64,000 bases of DNA, taken from positions 3,186,001-3,250,000 of the forward strand of contig OY282382.1 in NCBI GenBank assembly GCA_958295905.1. Reading direction: 5' to 3'. The stretch comes from an uncultured Vicinamibacterales bacterium (lineage in GTDB: Bacteria; Acidobacteriota; Vicinamibacteria; Vicinamibacterales; UBA8438). Made by a program: the position numbers and the translations under genes. The notes below the pieces were generated by a model. The model made no database searches and was not told the DNA's origin. It worked only from the letters and a program-made list of their open reading frames with translations. Below, in pieces: positions 52,126 through 60,591 of the stretch (positions are counted from its first letter, which is position 1; each line of letters begins with the position of its first letter).

Positions 52126-52475
52126 GGTGCGTCAAGAAAGTGGTGCGCCGCCGCTGGAAGTAGCCGGCGTGGCCGGTTCCAGGGGCGCCTCTGTTACGCC
52201 GCCGGGTACAGCCCGGAAATCGCTGACCTGACCGTGCCAGGGGCAGTCATTTCACAAGTCTGCCGTGCGTCCGGCCGGGGATCGGCGCGCGGTGCGCGTC
52301 AAGAAAGTGGGGTGCCGCCGCTGGAACTGGTCCCCGATGGATACCAGGCGCCGAAGCCCCAAGAAAAGCCCGTTCGGGGGGGCTCGGTGCCGGGCACGGC
52401 CCGGAATCGCCGATCTGACGATGCCAGGGGCAGTCATTTTCACAAGTCTGCCGTGCGCCCGGCCGGGATCGGCGC
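52126..52475 (+). repeat. Two tandem units of about 160-190 bp
   Basis: Unit 1 (about 52126-52285) and unit 2 (about 52286-52475) both start GCGTCAAGAAAGTGG, share CCGCCGCTGGAA, CAGGGGCAGTCATTT and TCACAAGTCTGCCGTGCG, and end GGATCGGCGCG. The ISKra4-family element is inserted at the end of unit 2 (GATCGGCGC is its target duplication). The repeated CAAGTCTGCCGTGCG resembles the element's own end sequence. Confidence 0.7.
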
Positions 52476-52489
52476 GGGTGCACGTCAGA

Positions 52490-53017
52490 TTTGCTGTGAA
52501 ACGCTCCCATGGCCCGGGCACACGACGGGCGTGACCGCGGATCGATGATCGAGCGGCCTTCAGACCGGAGACGTGAGGTTCCCGGATTTCGTGGGCGGTG
52601 CGGGGCAGCCCCGATCTATGGCCCGACACGGCGCCCCGGGTCCGGGGGCGCCGTGTTCAGGGGCGGGCGGCTGCCTGCAACCGTGTCGCTGTTCATCAGG
52701 TATCCTCCTTGGAGGCGGAAGCGGGAGGGCGCGCCCGGTGCAGGAAACACCCGCCTCAGCGGCGGGGTTCGATTTGCTGCTCGTCCACGGCCCGCCGGGC
52801 CGGGTACGATTCGGGGCTCGATGCCGGGCGCGCGGCGTCAGTTTGTTAACGGGGACGGGATGATTCCCTCCACCGAAAAATGCTGCGACGACTGTTCCGC
52901 TTCCGCCCCTTGAGGATGGCACGATCCGCCGCCGCCGGCTGGAGGTCCAACGGCTCCGCGGACAGAAACCGCCCGCGTTTCATGCGGTCGGGGTGAGGGG
53001 CACGCCCCTCATGAGGG
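52490..53017. mobile_element. IS110-like relic unit 1 (gene almost fully deleted)
   Basis: A 528-bp unit that begins at TTTG and ends before the next TTTG (53018). It is the same as unit 2 except for a 275-bp gap between 52679 and 52680, where unit 2 has the transposase fragment (53208-53482). What is left is the two flanking non-coding parts, about 190 bp and 340 bp. Confidence 0.7.
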
Positions 53018-53820
53018 TTTGCTGTGAAACGCTCCCATGGCCCGGGCACACGACGGGCGTGACCGCGGATCGATGATCGAGCGGCCTTCAGACCGGAGAC
53101 GTGAGGTTCCCGGATTTCGTGGGCGGTGCGGGGCAGCCCCGATCTATGGCCCGACACGGCGCCCCGGGTCCGGGGGCGCCGTGTTCAGGGGCGGGCGGCT
53201 GCCTGCACCTCGTTGATGAATCCGTACTGCCCGAGCATGCGGAGCCAACGCGGTGCGTTGCGCTCGACGAGGAGCCGTCGGTAGTCGATGCCGGGGTCGG
53301 TGTAGGGCCGGGTCCGCAGACCGTCCGGCAGCGCGCTGAACTCCCGCACGGCGGTACGGGCCGGCCCGCCGCCGGCCTCGCAGAGGCGCACCGCGGCGGT
53401 GACGTGCATCTTGTGCACATCGAGTCCGGCCGCCCGCGGGTGCGCCACGTGCATGTCGTCGATGCGCAACATGTCGGCATCAACCGTGTCGCTGTTCATC
53501 AGGTATCCTCCTTGGAGGCGGAAGCGGGAGGGCGCGCCCGGTGCAGGAAACACCCGCCTCAGCGGCGGGGTTCGATTTGCTGCTCGTCCACGGCCCGCCG
53601 GGCCGGGTACGATTCGGGGCTCGATGCCGGGCGCGCGGCGTCAGTTTGTTAACGGGGACGGGATGATTCCCTCCACCGAAAAATGCTGCGACGACTGTTC
53701 CGCTTCCGCCCCTTGAGGATGGCACGATCCGCCGCCGCCGGCTGGAGGTCCAACGGCTCCGCGGACAGAAACCGCCCGCGTTTCATGCGGTCGGGGTGAG
53801 GGGCACGCCCCTCATGAGGG
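53018..53820. mobile_element. IS110-like relic unit 2
   Basis: An 803-bp direct repeat of unit 1 with an additional 275 bp. Its left, middle and right junctions each show TTTG (52490, 53018, 53821), so each unit is TTTG plus body. A short shared core at each junction is what site-specific IS110-type insertion would leave. The non-coding part to the right of the start codon (53500-53820) is well conserved between units and rich in hairpins. Confidence 0.65.
53185..53499 (-). pseudogene. Internally deleted IS110-family transposase
   Basis: About 104 codons from the ATG at 53499. AAGLDVHKMHVTAAVRLCEA is the N-terminal catalytic (DEDD-type) start of IS110 transposases. It then jumps to DYRRLLVERNAPRWLRMLGQ, which looks like the C-terminal part, so some 250 codons are missing. 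A ribosome site (AAGGAGGAT on the - strand) precedes the start. It is not functional as a recombinase. Confidence 0.7.
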
Positions 53821-53917
53821 TTTGTTGGTTAGGGAATGTCGTTGGGGATGTAGAGCAAGGCGTGATCGGCCGATGCTATCAGTATGGAGGCTGTTTTGAG
53901 CCTGGAGGAGCCCGATC

Positions 53918-55653
53918 ATGTCCGATGCGCAGATTGCCGCCCTGGAGCGGCGCCACGCCCACCTTCGGAGTCAGTTGGCCGCGGTCGGCGAAATGCGTTC
54001 GGGGACGCTGACGGAGCGGTGCCGCCGCTGCGGCAGGGCATCCTGTGGTTGCGCCGACCGGGGCGCCTCGGGACGCGGCCCGGTCCTGTCGCTGACGCGC
54101 AAGCAGGACGGCAAGACGGTGACGCGGCTGATTCCGGCGGAAGCGGGCGCGGAAGTCCAGGCGCAGAACGCGGAGTACCGGCGCTTCCGGGAGTTGTCGA
54201 AAGCGTTGATCGAGGTCAGCGATGCGCTGAGTGAAGCCCGGCTGGCGGCCGGGCGCCCGCGCCCCGCCGCTCCGCCGCCGCCCCCCGCCGCGGCGGAAAA
54301 AAAGGGGGCCCGGCGGAAGCGTTCGCGGCCGGGATCAACCTCAAGATTGCAACCGGGATCGCCGAACTCGTCGGACCGGGGGCGTCCGGGCAGGACTTCG
54401 AGGCCTTCGAACAAGCCGTCCGCCGCGGGGTGCTCGACGCCGCCGCGGGGGAGGTAGAGCACCAACTGAACGCGGACGTCACCGACTCCTGCGGCCCGAC
54501 GGTGGTGTGCGCCTGCGGACAGACGGCGCGCTACGCCGGCCGCCGCCCGAAAACGTTCGGCACCGTACTGGGGCCGGTGACGCTGGAACGCGCCTACTAC
54601 TACTGCGCCGCCTGCCGCGCGGGCGTGTGCCCGCGGGACCAAGCGTTGGGCCTGCACGGCACCGCGCTGTCCCCCGCCCTCACGCGGATGGTGGGACTGG
54701 TGGCGGCGGATGGGAGCTTCGCCGACGCGAGCGGGTTGTTGAGCGATTTGACCGGGATGCGCATCGGGGCCAAGCAGGTCGAGCGTACCGCCGAAGCGCT
54801 GGGATGCGCGGTCGCGGCCGACGAACGCGGGGTGGTCGAACCCGCCCCCGCCGCGGCGCCGACGATGTACCTCGGGTTGGACGGCACCGGGGTGCCGGTG
54901 CGCAAGTCCGAGACGGCCGGGCGGCGCGGCAAGCAGCCCGACGGTTCGGCCAAGACCCGCGAGGTCAAGCTGGTCACGGTGTGGACGGCGGAAACGCGCG
55001 ACGGGAACGGCCTGCCCGTCCGGGACCGCGGTTCGGTCAGCTACAGCGCTGCGGTCGAGAGCGCGGCCGGCCGCGACGCCGACCCGCAGCCGTCCCCGTT
55101 CGCGCAACGGGCGTACCGCGAAGCACGGCGGCGCGGCTTCGACACCGCGTCGCGCCGCGTCGTCATCGGCGACGGGGCCGAGTGGATCTGGAATCTGTCC
55201 GTCGAACAGTTCCCCGGCGCCATCGAAATCGTCGACCTCTACCACGCCAAGGGGCATCTGTGCGACGTGGCCAAGGCCGTCTACGGCGCCGGCACGGACC
55301 TCGCCGCCCGGTGGGGCAAGGACCGGCGGGACGAGTTGGACGCGGGGCGGATCGGGGCGGTCCTGACCGCCCTGCGCCCCCACCGCCAGACCTGCGATGA
55401 AGCCCGCAAGTGTATCGACTACCTGACCCGCAACCGCCACCGGATGCGCTATGCGGAGTTCCGCGCGTGGGGTCTTTGCGTGTCGTCGGGCGTCGTCGAG
55501 GCCGGATGCAAGCACGCCATCGGCGCCCGGCTCAAGCGTGCCGGCATGCACTGGACGGTGGCCGGCGCCAACGCCATCATCGCCCTGCGGTGCTGCAAGC
55601 TCAGCGGCCGCTTCGAGGATTTCTGGGAACGACGAGCCGCAAAGGCCGCTTGA
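53918..55653 (+). CDS. ISKra4-family transposase, made by -1 frameshifting
   Basis: The first frame starts at 53918 (MSDAQIAALERRHAHLRSQL, then CRRCGRASCGC) and the second continues to 55653. The frames meet at A_AAA_AAG (54298-54304), a slippery heptamer that lets the ribosome move back one base from EKKG to GGPAEAFAAGINLK. The large part carries ARYAGRRPKTFGTVLGPVTL, YYCAACRAGVCPRDQALGL, LGLDGTGVPVRKSE (first Asp), VVIGDGAEWIWNL (second Asp) and SGVVEAGCKHAIGARLKRAG (Glu), a full DDE set. The second frame alone could start at 54430 but lacks the N-terminus. It looks complete and able to act. Confidence 0.88.
54298..54304 (+). other. Slippery site for -1 ribosomal frameshifting
   Basis: A_AAA_AAG in the frame of the upstream open frame (codons GAA AAA AAG). 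A -1 shift here enters the frame of the main transposase part. This is the classical signal used by many insertion sequences. Confidence 0.75.
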
Positions 55654-55815
55654 GGGGCATCTCACAAATCTGACGTGCACCCGATCGGCGCGCGGTGGTT
55701 GCGCCCGGTCCGTACCGTGGGCGATCATGCTGGTGCGCCGCGGGTCTTCCGGACGGCGGGGCCTGCCTTCGGGGCGGGCGGCGGACGGGGCGCTTCGCGG
55801 AGGAGGGTTCGCGCA

Positions 55816-56337
55816 ATGAAGAGGCATGGTATCGCGCGGCGGTGGCTCGTCCCGGTCGCGGCGGTCGCGGGCGTCGCCTGGATCGGGCCGGCGGCAGCGC
55901 TCGCCCAGCCGAGCGACAGGAACATCGCGGCCGGCCGCCGGCTGTATCACCAGAAGGCGGACTGCCAAGCGTGTCACGGGTGGTCGGGCGACGGCATGAA
56001 GATGGACAACCAGTCGCCGGACGGGGCGAACCTGCGGGAGAGCAGCCTCGGCCGCGAGCAGCTCGTCTTCGTCATCAAGTGCGGACTGCCGGGGCGCGAG
56101 ATGCCTGCGTTCGACCGGCTCGCCTACACCGACGGCCGCTGCCTCGGCCGAACCCGGCGGGACCTCGACCGCATGGGCTTGAGGCTGCCGGAGCCGGGAG
56201 CGACGCTGCAGAACCGGGAGGTCGAGCGGCTGGTGGACTTCCTGCTCGCCAAGGTCGTCGGTCAGGGCGAGATGAACCGCGCGCGCTGCGTCGACTTCTG
56301 GGGTGAGGAGGTCGACGTGTGCAACGCGTTACCGTGA
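55816..56337 (+). CDS. Periplasmic c-type cytochrome
   Basis: A 173-residue protein with GGAGGAGG upstream, a signal peptide (WLVPVAAVAGVAWIGPAAALA), one heme site CQACHGWSGDG (CxxCH) and a likely axial Met near GLPGREMPAF, as in class I cytochromes c. Additional cysteines (VIKCGL, GRCLGR, ARCVDFW, VCNALP) may form disulfides. It could pass electrons for a quinoprotein or other periplasmic oxidoreductase, but none is adjacent. The gene starts 125 bp after the end of the ISKra4-family element. Confidence 0.85.
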   Translation: MKRHGIARRWLVPVAAVAGVAWIGPAAALAQPSDRNIAAGRRLYHQKADCQACHGWSGDGMKMDNQSPDGANLRESSLGREQLVFVIKCGLPGREMPAFDRLAYTDGRCLGRTRRDLDRMGLRLPEPGATLQNREVERLVDFLLAKVVGQGEMNRARCVDFWGEEVDVCNALP

Positions 56338-56399
56338 GTCGAGCGGCGGAGACGCACGGACGCCCTCGCCGGGCCCGCCGCGCGGGCGTCTTGCCGCCC

Positions 56400-56573
56400 C
56401 AAGACCATCCCGCGCTCCGCCACCGCCGTGGGCAGGCGGAATCGTGGCGGGTCCTGGGGCTCCGGATGTGCGGAATCGTGGGTCCCGCGCGGCGCCGGCC
56501 GGTCGGCAAGACGGTGGCGACCCCTCGAATCGGGGGCGAGCCGTCACGCGCAGTCAGCGTGGGATGCCCCTGC
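56400..56573 (+). mobile_element. MITE-like element, copy F
   Basis: Ends CAAGACCATCCCGCGCT and, inverted, CAGGGGCATCCCACGCT, flanked by TTGCCGCCC on both sides (56391-56399 and 56575-56583), with two extra bases between the right end and the right repeat. Confidence 0.78.
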
Positions 56574-56687
56574 CTTGCCGCCCGCCGGCCCCTTGGACAG
56601 CCCGCCGGCGACGCCGCCCGGGATCGGTTTCGCCTCGAGCTCCTGCGGACGGTGGACACACGGCCCGGCGCGGGTTCCGGGTCCCGG

Positions 56688-56750
56688 GAGTCTGCGGCGT
56701 GGAACGGCGCAGAACTTCTGGCAGGGTTGGTTGGGCGGCAACCGGACGCC
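56688..56750 (+). repeat. Hairpin repeat, worn
   Basis: GGGAGTCTGCGGCGTGGAAC, GGCGCAGAACTTCTGG and GGGTTGGTTGGGCGGCA match the inverted orientation of the 84-bp unit. The interval 56338-57080 holds only repeats and MITE copy F. Confidence 0.6.
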
Positions 56751-56784
56751 CCCACGCGATCTTGCGGTCGCGTGGGGGGGCGCT

Positions 56785-57050
56785 GGCGCGAACCCCGCGT
56801 CGCCCCGAGAGCGGCGAGGGCGCCAGCGGGCTGAAGAGCGCCCGCGGGCAAGGAACGCCCGTGCCTGACGAGGCGTGAGGGGGGCGCCTGTTGCTGCGAA
56901 ACATGTTCCGGCGTTTCGTGGCGTCGGGGTGATCGGCGTCCCCGATCATGACGGTTGGGCATCGGCAACCGACGAACGACGCAGCCGGGCGGGATGCATC
57001 GCCGCTCGAATGCAGCGGGGACTTTCGCCGCGGGCTGCTGCGGCGACGAT
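56785..57050 (+). repeat. Dispersed repeat (partner at 28856)
   Basis: GCGAACCCCGCGTCGCCCCG, GGGCTGAAGAGCGCCCGCGG, AAGGAACGCCCG, GTTGGGCATCGGCAACCGAC and GCTCGAATGCAGCGGGGAC follow the same order as at 28856-29045, with a 60-bp insertion in the middle. Its end is about 30 bp before the gene at 57081. Confidence 0.6.
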
Positions 57051-57080
57051 TCCAGGGCTATCGCGACGAAGAGAGTCGAC

Positions 57081-57665
57081 ATGAGTGACGTCATCGAAGG
57101 GCTGGTGCGGCGGTTCGAGAGCGGCGGGATGACCCGCCGGGAGCTGGTGGTGGCGTTGTCCGCCGTGGTGATGGCCCGCTCGGCGCCTGCGGCCGCCCCC
57201 GCCGCCCAGGCCAACGCGGCGCCGATCCCGGTCACCACCCTGAACCACGTGACCCTGACCGTGTCCGACGTGCAGCGTTCGGTCGAGTTCTATCAGCGGG
57301 TGCTCGGCCTGCCCCTGGTGACCACCCAGGGGACCGAGGCGGACTGGTCGGCGCCCACCGTGCCGGTGCTGGGCATCGGGGACGGCCCGCAGTTCATCGC
57401 CTTCGGGCGGGGCTCGACGCCGTCCATCAATCACTACTGCCTGGGCGTGGAGGGGTTCGACGCCGCCGACGCGGTCGAGCGGCTCGCCGCCCACGGCATC
57501 ACCGCGCGCATCCGGCGGCGCGCCGACTCCGATCCCCCGGCCGAGGAGCTGATGTTCAACGACCCCGACGGCATCGCCGTCCAGCTCCAGGACGTGAGCT
57601 ACTGCGGCGGGTCGGGGGCGCTCGGTGACCTGTGCGACCCCGATGACCGCCCGCGGGACCGTTGA
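57081..57665 (+). CDS. Exported VOC-family (glyoxalase-like) protein
   Basis: A 194-residue protein with a probable Tat signal (GGMTRRELVVALSAVVMARS, RR followed by a hydrophobic stretch and an Ala-rich cleavage region). Residues about 53-175 form two beta-alpha-beta-beta-beta units: NHVTLTVSDVQRSVEFYQRV, LGLPLVTTQG, INHYCLGVEGFDAADAVERL and LMFNDPDGIAVQLQDVSY. His in NHVTL, His in INHYC and Glu/Gln later are placed as in vicinal-oxygen-chelate enzymes. The reaction is unknown. Tat export suggests that it is folded, perhaps with metal, before export. Confidence 0.78.
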   Translation: MSDVIEGLVRRFESGGMTRRELVVALSAVVMARSAPAAAPAAQANAAPIPVTTLNHVTLTVSDVQRSVEFYQRVLGLPLVTTQGTEADWSAPTVPVLGIGDGPQFIAFGRGSTPSINHYCLGVEGFDAADAVERLAAHGITARIRRRADSDPPAEELMFNDPDGIAVQLQDVSYCGGSGALGDLCDPDDRPRDR

Positions 57666-57797
57666 CGGCGGCGCCGATCGGGGTGGCGGTGCGCCGGCGG
57701 GACGGGAGCGAAGGGCCGCTGCGGTCGGATGCGCGGCCGGCCGGATGGTGGACAGGGCCCGGGCGACGGCCGGCGAGCTTGCGGCGGGAGGCCAGTG

Positions 57798-58205
57798 ATG
57801 GGGCGTCGAATCGGCGCGGTGGTCGCGGGGTTGTTCGGCAGCGTCGTTCTGATCATGGCGGTGCAGGCGGTGGGCACATGGTTGTACCCGCCGCCGCCCG
57901 GCACCGACTTCACGGACCCCGAGGCGGTCGCGGCGCTGATGGCGCAGATACCGCTGGGGGCGCTGCTGATGGTCGAGGCGTCCTACGCCGTGGGTAGCTT
58001 GGCCGGCGGAGCGATCGTGTGGCTGGTGAGTCCGGATCGCGCCACCCGGTTGGCCGTCGTCTTGGGCGGGCTGCTCACCCTCGCCGGTTTCGCCAATCTC
58101 GCGGCCATCCCGCATCCACTGTGGTTCGGCGTCCTGTCGACCGCAACCTACGTGCCGTGCGCCGTGCTCGGCGCCGCCGCGGGCGCCCGCCTCCGCGCGG
58201 GGTGA
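57798..58205 (+). CDS. Small four-helix membrane protein
   Basis: A 135-residue protein of unknown family. Four hydrophobic segments: VVAGLFGSVVLIMAVQAVGTW, LGALLMVEASYAVGSLAGGAI, LAVVLGGLLTLAGFANLAAI and GVLSTATYVPCAVLGAAAG. Its ATG overlaps a GTGATG after GGGAGG. It lies 130 bp after the VOC gene and may be co-transcribed with it. No active-site motif is visible. Confidence 0.7.
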   Translation: MGRRIGAVVAGLFGSVVLIMAVQAVGTWLYPPPPGTDFTDPEAVAALMAQIPLGALLMVEASYAVGSLAGGAIVWLVSPDRATRLAVVLGGLLTLAGFANLAAIPHPLWFGVLSTATYVPCAVLGAAAGARLRAG

Positions 58206-58275
58206 CCGCGGGGACGAGCCTCGGCGCCGGTCGCCTGCGCGGCGATTGGCGGTGAGGGAGGACAGGGGCGACGCA

Positions 58276-58476
58276 TTACGTCGTCTCGAACTGCAGGGCC
58301 GAGAGGTTCAGGCGTCGGGAGCGTTTCGACAGCCGGAGCATCTCTACCCCCACGGCTTCGTTCGCGGCGTTGTAGTCCAGCACGACGCCGGGCGAGACCT
58401 CCTCGGATTCGACGATGTTCGACTCGTCGAGACGCCGGTAGAGGGCGTCGGCGTCCTTGGCGACATGCAGTTTCAT
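58276..58476 (-). CDS. DUF2283 family protein
   Basis: A 66-residue protein starting MKLHVAKDADALYRRLDESN (start 58476; an upstream in-frame ATG overlaps the opposing gene relic). IVESEEVSPGVVLDYNAANE and VGVEMLRLSKR match the DUF2283/YuzE pattern of small proteins often found beside a DUF4258 gene or a toxin-like gene. No such partner is visible here. It is divergent from the hsdM fragment that begins at 58475. Confidence 0.8.
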   Translation of the reverse strand: MKLHVAKDADALYRRLDESNIVESEEVSPGVVLDYNAANEAVGVEMLRLSKRSRRLNLSALQFETT

Positions 58477-58802
58477 GGCTCTTGCCAGCCTGCTCTTCCT
58501 GAAGAAGAAGCCGGTCGAGGTCATCCATCGCGAAGCCATCGGCGGATCGGCGGACTACCCCATCTTCATGGCGGTGGCCGAGAAGGTCGGCTTCGACCGG
58601 CGCGGGAACACGCTCTACAAACGCTCGCCCGAGGGCGAGGAGCTCACCCGGGAGGTCGAAGAAGTCGAGACCGTCACCCTGAACGGGCGCAAAGGTGGCG
58701 CGCACGCTGCGGCGCAAGGAGAAGATCGTGGACGACGACCTGCCGAAGATCGCACGGCGCTACCGCGCCTTCCGGCAGGAGCACCCGGAGCCGGGGGCAT
58801 GA
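58475..58802 (+). pseudogene. 3' fragment of a restriction methylase gene (hsdM-like)
   Basis: The frame reads ALASLLFLKKKPVEVIHREA, GGSADYPIFMAVAEKVGFDR, RGNTLYKRSPEGEELTREVE, then shifts by one base near 58690 to KVARTLRRKEKIVDDDLPKI, ARRYRAFRQEHPEPGA and a stop at 58800-58802. This is the C-terminal part of N6-adenine methylases of the hsdM type, where AVAEKVG(Y/F)DRRGN follows the SGKGGTHTKASLLFL block. The N-terminal two thirds are missing, and a frameshift is present. It is the piece expected, and absent, in the broken gene at 3346-5535. Confidence 0.72.
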
Positions 58803-58964
58803 ACGGCGAGATCGACGGGCGGGGCGGCCGGCGACGGTCGGGAGGCAGAGCGGGTCCCGGGTAGAATGGTCCGTGCTACGATGACGAATGGGCCCGGCGG
58901 GAGCGGGTGCCAGTTTGATTGCGCGCGGTCGAGCCGGTGTCGATCCGACGAGGAGGACATGACG

Positions 58965-59183
58965 ATGACCCGACGACCCGACGAAGCGAAGACCTCCGAA
59001 CGGACGCGAGCGCACGCCGCCCTGCTTGAGGAGGCTCTCAAGCGCCCGGGGATCCCCGAGATCATGCGCGTGTACGGCGGCTGGCGCACCGCCGATCACG
59101 GACTCGATCCCTACCGCGCGGCGACCAAGAAGCCGTCGCACGCCACGACGACCGACCATGCGAACGTCCGGCCGAGCTCCTGA
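58965..59183 (+). CDS. Small hypothetical protein
   Basis: A 72-residue protein. AGGAGG (58951-58956) is 8 nt before the ATG at 58965, so I prefer this start to the ATG six bases earlier. It is hydrophilic and helical: TSERTRAHAALLEEALKRPG, IPEIMRVYGGWRTADHGLDP, YRAATKKPSHATTTDHANVR. The stop is 8 bp before the protease gene, so both are probably one operon. No family is recognised. Confidence 0.6.
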   Translation: MTRRPDEAKTSERTRAHAALLEEALKRPGIPEIMRVYGGWRTADHGLDPYRAATKKPSHATTTDHANVRPSS

Positions 59184-59191
59184 CGCATCAC

Positions 59192-60169
59192 ATGCCCCTC
59201 TGGAGCGACATCCTTGCCGAATTGAGCCAGTCGGCGGCGCAAGGCTCGCCCCCTGACTTCGACGGCGTTCGACGCCGGTATCTCGCTGGCCTTCACCGCC
59301 ACACCGATCGCAACGTCGTCTTGTACGCCTCCGGATGGCTGCAGCGGGACGACGCGCCGCCGACGAGCACTTCCATCACCGACGAGGACATTCAGGCCCT
59401 CATGGAGGTCACTTCGGGCTTGCGGGGTCCGAATCTCGATCTGATCCTCCATAGTCCGGGCGGTTCCCCTGAAGCCGCCGCGGGCATCGTGGCCTATCTT
59501 CGTTCCCGATTCTCCCGCATTCGCGTCATCGTGCCGCAGCTCGCCATGTCCGCGGCCACCATGATCTCGTGCGCCGCCGACGAAATCATGATGGGGAAGC
59601 ACTCGTTTCTCGGCCCGACCGACCCGCAGGTGCTGCTGGCGACGCCGCTGGGAACGCGCTACATCCCAGCACAGGCGGTACTGGATCAATTCGACAAGGC
59701 ACAACGGGAGTGCTCGGATCCCACCAAGCTGTCCGCGTGGCTCCCGATGCTGAGCCAGTACGGCCCGGCTCTGCTTGTGCAATGCGAAACAGCCCTCGAG
59801 TTGTCCAGGGAGCTGGTGAGCACTTGGCTTGAAGCGTATATGTTCAGGGACAGGGATGACCGTGCGAAATTCGCTCGCTCCGTCTCGGACTGGCTGTCGG
59901 ATCACAAGCGGTTCAAGAGTCACAGCCGGCACCTGTCCCGGTCCGATCTGTCCGAGCAAGGGCTCTCGGTCCTTTCGCTGGAAGACGACGAAAAACTCCA
60001 GGATCTCGGTCTCTCGGTGTTCCACGCGACCACGCACGCGTTCGCGGCCACGCCAGTCGTCAAGATCGTCGAGAACCATACCGGTCACGCCTTCATAAAA
60101 CACCATATCCCGAACCCGCCGGCGCAAGCGGTCCAGATCGCGCTCGGCCCGAATCCGCCGGCGTGCTGA
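59192..60169 (+). CDS. Serine dehydrogenase-type protease (ClpP/SppA fold)
   Basis: A 325-residue protein of the SDH_sah type (PF01972). The ClpP-like core has DLILHSPGGSPEAAAGIVAY (oxyanion region), VIVPQLAMSAATMISCAADE (nucleophile Ser in MSAATM) and IMMGKHSFLGPTDPQ. These are cytosolic, ClpP-like peptidases. The C-terminal part (LSEQGLSVLSLEDDEKLQDL) is family-specific. The gene follows a small ORF and lies beside restriction-gene debris, a setting common for accessory or defence genes. No membrane helix or signal is present. Confidence 0.82.
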   Translation: MPLWSDILAELSQSAAQGSPPDFDGVRRRYLAGLHRHTDRNVVLYASGWLQRDDAPPTSTSITDEDIQALMEVTSGLRGPNLDLILHSPGGSPEAAAGIVAYLRSRFSRIRVIVPQLAMSAATMISCAADEIMMGKHSFLGPTDPQVLLATPLGTRYIPAQAVLDQFDKAQRECSDPTKLSAWLPMLSQYGPALLVQCETALELSRELVSTWLEAYMFRDRDDRAKFARSVSDWLSDHKRFKSHSRHLSRSDLSEQGLSVLSLEDDEKLQDLGLSVFHATTHAFAATPVVKIVENHTGHAFIKHHIPNPPAQAVQIALGPNPPAC

Positions 60170-60591
60170 TCATCCCGGAGCCGCAGTGGTCCCCGATTGT
60201 GACGATCGCCGCTGCGGACCCGGTTCGCACCGGTACCCCCCGGGCACGGCTTGTCCGGCCCGGGGCAGCGTCAGACCGCCGACAGACGAGCCGACGGCGA
60301 GGGCGGCCGGCAATGGTCGGGAGGATTCCGAGGTGACGGTGGCGACGAGGTCGGCCCGGGCTCCCGTACACTGAACGCGTGGCGATGGACCGAGGATGGA
60401 GCGATCCGAATGCCCAGGTCATCGGTTGGAGTGAGCACGGGCGACCCGTACCGGCGCTTCTGCCCGCCGGAGCCACATTGGCTCGCGGACGCCTTGGCGG
60501 CGCTGATGGAGATCAACAACCCTCAGGGCCCGCTTCCCGCGGGCTGTCAATGGATCGCAACCCGCTGCGGCCCGGAACGTCGCCGAGCCGC
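60170..60591. other. Interval without a supportable gene
   Basis: About 420 bp between convergent genes. A frame starting near 60410 reads MPRSSVGVSTGDPYRRFCPP and LAALMEINNPQGPLPAGCQW, which is protein-like in places, but it runs into the opposing aminotransferase gene and has no relative I know. I leave it as unassigned. Confidence 0.4.

Larger units (their letters stand above)
52476..55682 (+). mobile_element. ISKra4-family insertion sequence with nested IS110-like relics
   Basis: Inverted ends of 18 bp, GGGTGCACGTCAGATTTG at 52476-52493 and its complement at 55665-55682, with a perfect 9-bp target duplication GATCGGCGC on both sides (52467-52475 and 55683-55691). The transposase gene (53918-55653) lies in the right part. 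Between the left end and the gene are two tandem foreign units (52490-53820). Without them the element is about 1.87 kb. Confidence 0.85.

Noticed and set aside
53101-53652. A 183-codon + strand frame over the IS110-like relic
   Set aside because: It is antisense to the recognisable IS110 transposase fragment and is made up of repeat sequence present twice.
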